Positions 4,188 to 9,662 of a DNA stretch of 9,662 nt are shown here, in pieces. A model generated the notes under the pieces. It was given only the letters and a program-made list of their open reading frames with translations. It did no database searches and was not told the DNA's origin. The DNA is from an uncultured Clostridia bacterium. Its GTDB lineage: Bacteria; Bacillota; Clostridia; Lachnospirales; Lachnospiraceae. How positions within the stretch are numbered: the stretch's first letter is position 1; each line of letters opens with the position of its first letter. The stretch is from positions 1-9,662 of the forward strand of contig CAMODY010000060.1 of the NCBI GenBank assembly GCA_946611595.1, given 5' to 3'. Both the position numbers and the translations under genes were made by a program.

Positions 4188-6092
4188 CTAATGCGTAAGG
4201 CAGATGCCTCCGCCAAAGACTCTTGCGCCGCAGCCGGAACAACTCTCCTTGCAGTTGAGCGTCACTTTTTCGTTCTTTGAATTTTCAAACTCACGCTTCA
4301 TAAAGTTCTTGCTGACACCTGCATCAATGAAATCCCATGGAAGGATCTCATCGAGTTCTCTTCTTCGATAAACATAAAAGTCCATGTCAGGGACATCCGC
4401 TCCCTGTTCTTCTACTGCACTGATCCACTTGTCATAATCAAAGTGGTCGGTCCACGCATCAAAGGTCGCGCCTTTTTTATAAACCGCTTCAATGATCTTC
4501 CCGACTCTGCGGTCGCCTCTTGCAAGCAGGCCTTCAATAACAGATGTCTTGGCATCATGCCAATTGTATTTAATGCTCTTTTTATTAAGCTGCGCCTTGA
4601 TCGAATCATTGAGATATGCTGCCTTATCCAGATATACATTCGGCTGATACATCGGCTCCCACTGGAAAGGAGTGAACGGCTTTGGAATAAAGAAGGAGGT
4701 GCTGACCGTGATCTGCACTTTACCGCTTCTTTGTTCCTTCGGCACCGTATCGTAATAGAGCTCTGCAATCTGCTCTGCAAGGTCAGAGATTCCCTGGACA
4801 TCTTCTTCCCTCTCGGTTGGAAGACCCAGCATAAAGTAAAGCTTTACCTTATTCCAGCCGCCTTTAAACGCCATTTCAGAGCCGTACATGATGTCTTCGA
4901 TCGTAATACCCTTATTGATCACATCTCGCATACGCTGCGTGCCGGCTTCCGGTGCAAAAGTCAGGGAACTCTTCTTAACATCCTGCACCTTGCTCATGAC
5001 GTCTAGAGCAAACTCATCAATTCGAAGTGACGGCAGTGAAATATTGACTTTTTTATTCTTAAACTCCTCTACAAGGAAATCCATCAGCTGCGCAAACTCC
5101 GGATAATCGCTGGTTGAAAGCGAGGTCAGGGAAAGCTCTTCATAGCCTGTATTCTTGATGATCTCCTTCGCATATTTTTTTAACGTTTCTAAAGACCTGG
5201 TTCTTAACGGTCTGTAGATCATGCCTGCCTGGCAGAAACGGCATCCGCGGATGCAGCCTCTTTGGATCTCTAAAACAGCGCGGTCCTGCGTCGCCTGCAC
5301 ATAAGGAATAACAGGCTTCATCGGATAATGCGCGGAGCTAAGGTCTGTTACGACCTGCTTTTTGACCATCAAAGGAGCCGCCTCAATCGGCGTGAACGCC
5401 TTTATCGTATCGTCTTCGTTATATGCAACCTCATAAAGAGATGGCACATAGATGCCCTCAACCTGAGCGGCTGCTTTTAAAAAGTCCTTTCGGCTTCCGC
5501 CATTATCTCGATTCTTCTTATAAACATCTAAAAGCTCAAAATATACGGTCTCGCCTTCACCGATATAAAAAAGATCAAAGAAGTCCGCCAAAGGCTCCGG
5601 ATTATAAACGCATGGGCCTCCTCCGATTACGATCGGCATACCTTCGCCACGCTCTTTTGCATGCAGTGGAATCTGGGAAATGTCTAAGATCTGAAGCACA
5701 TTGGTATAAGCCATCTCATACTGCAGCGTGATCCCTAAGAAATCAAATTCCTTGACCGGATCCTGGGACTCTAAAGCAAAGAGCGGAATGCTCTCTTCTT
5801 TCATGATCATTTCAAGATCAGACCATGGAGAATACACTCTCTCGCACCAGACATCCTCTCTTTCATTCAGCATCGAATAAAGGATCTGGATTCCTAAATG
5901 ACTCATGCCGATCTCATAAAGATCCGGAAAGCACATCGCAAAACGGACATTGACATTTGCCTTATCTTTCATGACAGAGTTGATCTCGCCGCCCGTGTAG
6001 CGCGCCGGTTTTTCTACATTCAAAAGAATACGTTCCGGAAGTGCATAGCGTCTCTTTGTATCTGTAATTGTCTTATCGTTATTAATACTCAT
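4188..6092 (-). CDS. TIGR03960-type radical SAM protein
   Basis: The product has 634 residues, normal for this family. Residues 15-240 form an N-terminal Rossmann-like domain resembling B12-binding radical SAM proteins (FPDLYEIGMSHLGIQILY, IGGGPCVYNPEPLADFFD). I see no DxHxxG cobalamin motif, so B12 use is doubtful. The radical SAM cluster motif CIRGCRFC places C280, C284 and C287 in the CxxxCxxC pattern that holds the SAM-binding 4Fe-4S cluster. The TIM-barrel region includes SLPSLRIDEF and LTFAPEAGTQRMRDVINKG. The C-terminus holds four more cysteines (C614, C618, C621, C631), the first three again spaced CxxxCxxC, suggesting a second Fe-S cluster. The reaction and substrate are unknown. The start has a somewhat distant AGGAAGGA site about 13 nt upstream. 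It lies 29 bp after recU and precedes its usual partner gene. Confidence 0.92.
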   Translation of the reverse strand: MSINNDKTITDTKRRYALPERILLNVEKPARYTGGEINSVMKDKANVNVRFAMCFPDLYEIGMSHLGIQILYSMLNEREDVWCERVYSPWSDLEMIMKEESIPLFALESQDPVKEFDFLGITLQYEMAYTNVLQILDISQIPLHAKERGEGMPIVIGGGPCVYNPEPLADFFDLFYIGEGETVYFELLDVYKKNRDNGGSRKDFLKAAAQVEGIYVPSLYEVAYNEDDTIKAFTPIEAAPLMVKKQVVTDLSSAHYPMKPVIPYVQATQDRAVLEIQRGCIRGCRFCQAGMIYRPLRTRSLETLKKYAKEIIKNTGYEELSLTSLSTSDYPEFAQLMDFLVEEFKNKKVNISLPSLRIDEFALDVMSKVQDVKKSSLTFAPEAGTQRMRDVINKGITIEDIMYGSEMAFKGGWNKVKLYFMLGLPTEREEDVQGISDLAEQIAELYYDTVPKEQRSGKVQITVSTSFFIPKPFTPFQWEPMYQPNVYLDKAAYLNDSIKAQLNKKSIKYNWHDAKTSVIEGLLARGDRRVGKIIEAVYKKGATFDAWTDHFDYDKWISAVEEQGADVPDMDFYVYRRRELDEILPWDFIDAGVSKNFMKREFENSKNEKVTLNCKESCSGCGARVFGGGICLTH

Positions 6093-6121
6093 TAATTTGA
6101 AACTGTCCTTCCTAAAGGGCT

Positions 6122-6655
6122 TTAGTAGTCTCTCTCCTGAATATCTTTATTCAGGCCTTCGAGATAATGAAGTTCTACGCCAAACTTCGGCTCCATGAAA
6201 AATTCCGGATCGAGTTCCGAGATATTGAAGCTTTTCTTTTCTCCTTTTTGCGCTCTCTCATAGAATTTTTTCAGTTCAAAGAACTTCATGTAATAGTATT
6301 TATCAACAGAGGAAAAATGGATCAGCAAGAAGGCGATGCCTCCCTGGCTTTCAAAGTCTTCCATAAACTTATACTGATGTTCATGGACATTTAACATCTG
6401 AAACGTCTCACTGCTGCATTCCTTTGCATCAAAGCAGACAGGAAATGACTGTACGACACCGATATAGTCGACCGTACTTTTCTTTTCAAAATACGCGAGT
6501 GTGATATGACGGTTGTCATCGATCTCGACCGGCTTGATCGGTGTTGGGATCTTCTGAACGAGTCCTAAACGAAGTTCCCTGTATTTTTCATTTGTGCTGT
6601 TGATCACATTTTCAAACTGTGATCCGCGCAGTCCTCTGCTGTCCCATGTTGCCAT
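6122..6655 (-). CDS. recU: Holliday junction resolvase RecU
   Basis: RecU is the Firmicutes enzyme that resolves four-way DNA junctions and works with RecA and RuvAB in recombination and chromosome segregation. The 177-residue product shows the family layout: SRGLRGSQFENVINSTNEKY, KIPTPIKPVEI, then VDYIGVV, FDAKECS and HEHQYKFM. Against the published B. subtilis active site (D88, E101, K103), the equivalents are D63, D76 and K78, with the 13-residue spacing kept; position 101 is Asp rather than Glu. It lacks most of the N-terminal tail of the B. subtilis protein. The ATG is preceded by GAGG at 8 nt. In Bacilli recU usually sits beside a class A penicillin-binding protein gene; here it lies between a pseudouridine synthase and a radical SAM gene, 69 bp after the former. 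I see no good promoter in that gap. Confidence 0.93.
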   Translation of the reverse strand: MATWDSRGLRGSQFENVINSTNEKYRELRLGLVQKIPTPIKPVEIDDNRHITLAYFEKKSTVDYIGVVQSFPVCFDAKECSSETFQMLNVHEHQYKFMEDFESQGGIAFLLIHFSSVDKYYYMKFFELKKFYERAQKGEKKSFNISELDPEFFMEPKFGVELHYLEGLNKDIQERDY

Positions 6656-6724
6656 GTTTGTTTCCTCACTTTATCTATTACTTTTGTTCGTCTATATTCT
6701 TCATCCTCATATCAGACCATAATA

Positions 6725-7720
6725 TTAGCACTCAGACTTCTGCGAAATGACATTTTGGAAATCTTCAGGCAGCATTCCTGTAACGCTGCTTCCGTTCAGA
6801 TAAGACAGGTCGCCTTCCATTGTCCGGAAAATGATTTTATATGCATGCAGAAGCTGTCTGTTCACATGATATTTCTGTTTATATGCTGCGTTGACCTGTG
6901 CATCACCATATTTCGGATCGCCAATGATCGGATGTCCGATTGAGGCTAAGTGCGCACGGATCTGATGACTTTTTCCCGTGATCAGATCTACTTCCAAAAG
7001 AGTCGCATCTGAATACTTCTCGAGCGGCAGATAAGAAGTCAGAATCCGGCTTGCCTTCTCTGCGCTTTTCTCCTTGAGAGAGTCCTTCTTCTCGGCTTCC
7101 TCATTCGTCGCAGCCTTTTGCACAGAGACCTGATTCGTTTTCTCATCCTTTATCAGATAGCCATCGATCAAGGCTTCTTTTTCTACAATCCCTTTTACCA
7201 GGCAAAGATATTTCTTTTGAAGTCTGCGGTTTTTGATCGCATCGTTCAGCATTCGGGTAGCATACAGGTTTTTGCCTGCAAGTACAAGCCCCGAAGTATT
7301 CCGATCGAGACGATTTGAAATACCCGGCTTAAAAAGAGGATCATCTGATTTGAGATACTGCAAAAGAAAATCATTGACGGAAATATCAGATGGATTCGAT
7401 TTTTGCGAAAGAAGTCCCGCAGGTTTATCTAAGATCAGGATGTTATCATCTTCAAATACAATCGGGATATCCGGTGCCTTTTTTGTAACGATCGGGCTTT
7501 TCCCCTGAAACTTCGCGATCGTATCATCCGCCAGATAGAGCTTAATGCTGTCCCCTTCTTTAATGATCTCATTGCCGGCTGCTTTCTTATCATTTAAAAC
7601 AATGTTCTTTTTACGCAGCATTTTATAGATAAAGCTCTTCGGAGCCTTATTCAAATAATTGGTCAGTATTTTATCCAGCCTTCCGCCGGCATTGTCTCTT
7701 GTGATAATGATTTCTTTCAA
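6725..7720 (-). CDS. RluA-family pseudouridine synthase with S4 domain, TTG start
   Basis: The enzyme isomerises uridine to pseudouridine in RNA, most likely 23S rRNA as in RluC/RluD. Of 331 residues, about 12-60 form an S4 RNA-binding domain (GGRLDKILTNYL). The catalytic region has LDKPAGLL (97-104), then SNRLDRNTSGLVL, where D139 is the catalytic aspartate. Asn replaces the commoner His before RLD, as in many RluC-like members. SHQIRAHL (251-258) and HPIIGDPKYG complete the signature. Residues about 202-223 form a Lys/Glu-rich insertion. The start is TTG at 7720 with a weak GGA 5 nt upstream; the first internal ATG (residue 34) would remove half of the S4 domain. It lies 22 bp after coaE, within the same probable operon. 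Exact target uridines cannot be read from sequence. Confidence 0.92.
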   Translation of the reverse strand: MKEIIITRDNAGGRLDKILTNYLNKAPKSFIYKMLRKKNIVLNDKKAAGNEIIKEGDSIKLYLADDTIAKFQGKSPIVTKKAPDIPIVFEDDNILILDKPAGLLSQKSNPSDISVNDFLLQYLKSDDPLFKPGISNRLDRNTSGLVLAGKNLYATRMLNDAIKNRRLQKKYLCLVKGIVEKEALIDGYLIKDEKTNQVSVQKAATNEEAEKKDSLKEKSAEKASRILTSYLPLEKYSDATLLEVDLITGKSHQIRAHLASIGHPIIGDPKYGDAQVNAAYKQKYHVNRQLLHAYKIIFRTMEGDLSYLNGSSVTGMLPEDFQNVISQKSEC

Positions 7721-7742
7721 TAGTATCCGACTTTTCCTGCAC

Positions 7743-8414
7743 TTATTTCCTGTATTTTTGTATCGCTTCCGCTACCTGCTTTGCAGTATTTTCTCTGGTG
7801 TAAGAGTTATCGATAAACACATCGCCATGCGCCTTAAACTCTTCGTCTGAAAGCTGGTTGTCCATAATGCTAAGGCACTTCTCTCTTGTATAACCTCTAT
7901 CTCTCATCAAGCGTTCAATTCTAACTTCCGGATCTACGGTCACGATCCAGAGAGAATCTAAGATATCTTCATATCCTGCTTCAATCAAAAGAGCTGCCTC
8001 AACTACGATCAAAGCATTCTTGTCTTCATGATAAAAGCGTTCGATACGGGAAAGGATCTCTTCTTTTACTTTTGGATGTGTCAGTGAATTTACAAGCGCA
8101 AGCTTTTCATCATCATTAAAAATGATTTGTGCCAGCTTCTTTCTGTCGATCGGGCGTTCTCTCTTATCAGGTTTCAGGGAAGTGTTCACTTCGTCAGCTG
8201 CGTTTTTATTATCATCGCAAGACGCATCCTCGTCCTTAACAAGTATCTCATCGCCAAATGCTTTTACAACAGCTTCATAAGAAGCTCCGCCTGGTTCCAT
8301 GAGTTCTTTTGCTACATCATCCGCCATGATGATCTTTGCATTAAACTGTTCTTCTAATATTTTAAGGACGCTGGACTTTCCGGCGCCAACGCCGCCTGTA
8401 ACTCCGATTACCAT
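7743..8414 (-). CDS. coaE: Dephospho-CoA kinase
   Basis: CoaE carries out the last step of coenzyme A synthesis, phosphorylating the 3'-hydroxyl of dephospho-CoA with ATP. The 223-residue product starts MVIGVTGGVGAGKSSVLKIL, with the P-loop at 7-14. It continues with the substrate-binding region ADDVAKELMEPGG, PIDRKKLAQIIF, LTHPKVKEEI, VVEAALLIEAG and a final VFIDNS. Typical members have about 200 residues. The excess is a hydrophilic insertion at about 61-87 between GDEILVK and IDRKKL, rich in Asp, Asn, Lys and Glu. The ATG is preceded by AAGGAG at 7 nt, and this site overlaps the polA stop codon, so the two genes are probably translationally coupled. A polA-coaE neighbourhood is common in Firmicutes and related bacteria. 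Confidence 0.95.
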   Translation of the reverse strand: MVIGVTGGVGAGKSSVLKILEEQFNAKIIMADDVAKELMEPGGASYEAVVKAFGDEILVKDEDASCDDNKNAADEVNTSLKPDKRERPIDRKKLAQIIFNDDEKLALVNSLTHPKVKEEILSRIERFYHEDKNALIVVEAALLIEAGYEDILDSLWIVTVDPEVRIERLMRDRGYTREKCLSIMDNQLSDEEFKAHGDVFIDNSYTRENTAKQVAEAIQKYRK

Positions 8415-8425
8415 GAGATTACTCC

Positions 8426-9662
8426 TTAATGTGCCTCAAACCAGTTGCTGCCTTCTTCAACTTCAACTTCCAAAGGAACCTTTACATCGGCTGCCTTTGC
8501 CATTTCATCATGCAGAATTGCTTTTACCTTTTCTGCATCTTTTTCTGCACACTCTACTAAAAGCTCATCGTGAACCTGCAGAACAATTCTTGCATCCACA
8601 TCCGCTTTGCGAAGCGCTTTTTCCACATGGATCATCGCGAGCTTCATGATATCGGCAGCAGATCCCTGGATCGGCGCATTCATCGCAGCACGCTCTCCAA
8701 AGGCTCTTTGCATAAAATTGCTGGAAGCAAGTTCCGGGATCGGACGGCGACGTTCAAACATTGTTGTTGTATAGCCATCCATCTTTGCCTGCTTCACAGT
8801 ATTATCTAAAAATTCCTTTACCTTCGGATAAGTTGCAAAGTACTGTTTAATATATTCTCCGGCTTCTTTTCTGGAAATACTTAAGTCCTGGCTTAAACCA
8901 AAAGAACTGATGCCGTAGACGATACCAAAGTTTACGGCTTTCGCGTTTCTTCTTTGCTCTTTTGTGACTTCATCAAGCGGTATATGGAATACCTTGGATG
9001 CTGTGATCTTATGGATATCGGCATCGCTCTTATATGCCTCGATCAGATTTTCATCTCCGGATAAATGTGCCAGAAGACGAAGCTCGATCTGGGAATAGTC
9101 CGCATCTAAGAACACACAGCCTTCACTTGCTGCAAAGGCCTTGCGGATCCCCTGTCCAAGTTCATTCCGGATCGGGATGTTCTGAAGGTTCGGCTCCGTG
9201 GAACTGATCCTGCCCGTTGCCGTGATCGTCTGATTAAAAGTTCCGTGGATTCTGTTGTCCTCAGAAATAAATGCGACCAGACCGTCCGCATACGTCGATT
9301 TCAGTTTTGCTGCCTGACGGTACTCTAAGATCCTGTTAACAAACGGAAATTCATCTGCCAGTTTTTCAAGCACATCCGCTGAGGTTGAATAACCGGTCTT
9401 CGTTTTCTTTCCATGCGGAAGTTTCAGTTTCTCAAATAAGATGACACCAAGCTGTTTCGGAGAGTTGATATTAAACTCCTCCCCTGCTTCTTCGTAAATT
9501 TCTTTTTCAAGTTCTGCGATGGATGCAGAAAGTTCTTTAGAATAGGAATCCAAGACTTCTTTTTCCACACGGATTCCGGCGATTTCCATATTGAAAAGGG
9601 AGATGGCAAGCGGCATTTCCATATCCGTAAGAAGCTGCCACATATCCATTTCCGTAAGACTT
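8426..9662 (-). CDS. polA: DNA polymerase I, C-terminal part (5' end outside the window)
   Basis: The frame is open to the window edge; codons for SLTE precede the first visible ATG at 9649, so the gene continues upstream. The 411 visible residues hold the whole polymerase domain. Counting from the ATG at 9649, motif A is DADYSQIELR (182-191, metal ligand D184). Motif B is RRNAKAVNFGIVYG, with K237, F241 and Y245 matching E. coli K758, F762 and Y766. Motif C is QVHDELLVE, with D361 and E362. TATGRISSTEPNLQNIPI lies between. Pol I fills gaps in repair and removes RNA primers. The 5' nuclease and any 3'-5' exonuclease domain lie outside, so proofreading cannot be judged. Phe at 241 is the usual dideoxy-discriminating form. 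It appears to be the upstream-most visible gene of the long operon. Confidence 0.97.
   Translation of the reverse strand, partial: SLTEMDMWQLLTDMEMPLAISLFNMEIAGIRVEKEVLDSYSKELSASIAELEKEIYEEAGEEFNINSPKQLGVILFEKLKLPHGKKTKTGYSTSADVLEKLADEFPFVNRILEYRQAAKLKSTYADGLVAFISEDNRIHGTFNQTITATGRISSTEPNLQNIPIRNELGQGIRKAFAASEGCVFLDADYSQIELRLLAHLSGDENLIEAYKSDADIHKITASKVFHIPLDEVTKEQRRNAKAVNFGIVYGISSFGLSQDLSISRKEAGEYIKQYFATYPKVKEFLDNTVKQAKMDGYTTTMFERRRPIPELASSNFMQRAFGERAAMNAPIQGSAADIMKLAMIHVEKALRKADVDARIVLQVHDELLVECAEKDAEKVKAILHDEMAKAADVKVPLEVEVEEGSNWFEAH

Noticed and set aside
6656..6724. Possible promoter in the 69-bp gap before recU
   Set aside because: A TATAGA-like -10 can be found, but the sequence 17 bp upstream (TGGTCT) does not resemble a -35.
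1..9662. CRISPR arrays, insertion sequences, tRNA or rRNA genes, prophage genes
   Set aside because: Read on both strands, no spaced repeats, transposase motifs, cloverleaf-like sequences or phage proteins were found; gene content is core housekeeping apart from the sigma-like gene.

Overview
The window reads as chromosomal core-gene territory from a Gram-positive anaerobe of class Clostridia, probably Lachnospiraceae-like. The grounds are RecU (a Firmicutes-type Holliday junction resolvase), the series radical SAM protein - TIGR03936 protein - RNase G - L21 - L27 - Obg that is typical of Clostridia, moderate-to-low GC, and strong AGGAGG-type ribosome binding sites. The family-level assignment is inference. 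Every gene I accept lies on the minus strand, so transcription runs from high to low coordinates. No CRISPR array, insertion sequence, tRNA or rRNA was seen, and no gene-free stretch exceeds 300 bases.

In transcription order, the first block (9662 down to about 2164) looks like one long operon with small gaps. It holds polA (C-terminal part only), coaE, an RluA-family pseudouridine synthase, recU, a TIGR03960-type radical SAM protein, its TIGR03936/DUF2344 partner, and rng (RNase E/G). Its themes are DNA repair and recombination, coenzyme A synthesis and RNA modification or processing. No convincing internal promoter was found.

The second block (2164-1077) is a one-gene unit. It has its own extended -10 promoter, preceded by an 11-bp tandem A-tract repeat, and a good intrinsic terminator. 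The gene encodes an odd protein: an N-terminus resembling sigma-factor region 2, a long acidic low-complexity linker and a single C-terminal membrane helix. This is the most unusual gene here.

The third block (about 1057-242) is rplU-rpmA with its own promoter, operator-like direct repeats, an 80-odd-nt leader and a terminator. The prp protease gene that Firmicutes normally carry between rplU and rpmA is absent. L27 correspondingly lacks the N-terminal extension that Prp removes, so lock and key have disappeared together.

The fourth block (241-1) is the start of obg. It is preceded by two hairpins, one a 16-bp stem with a GGAA tetraloop, and by no recognisable Shine-Dalgarno sequence.
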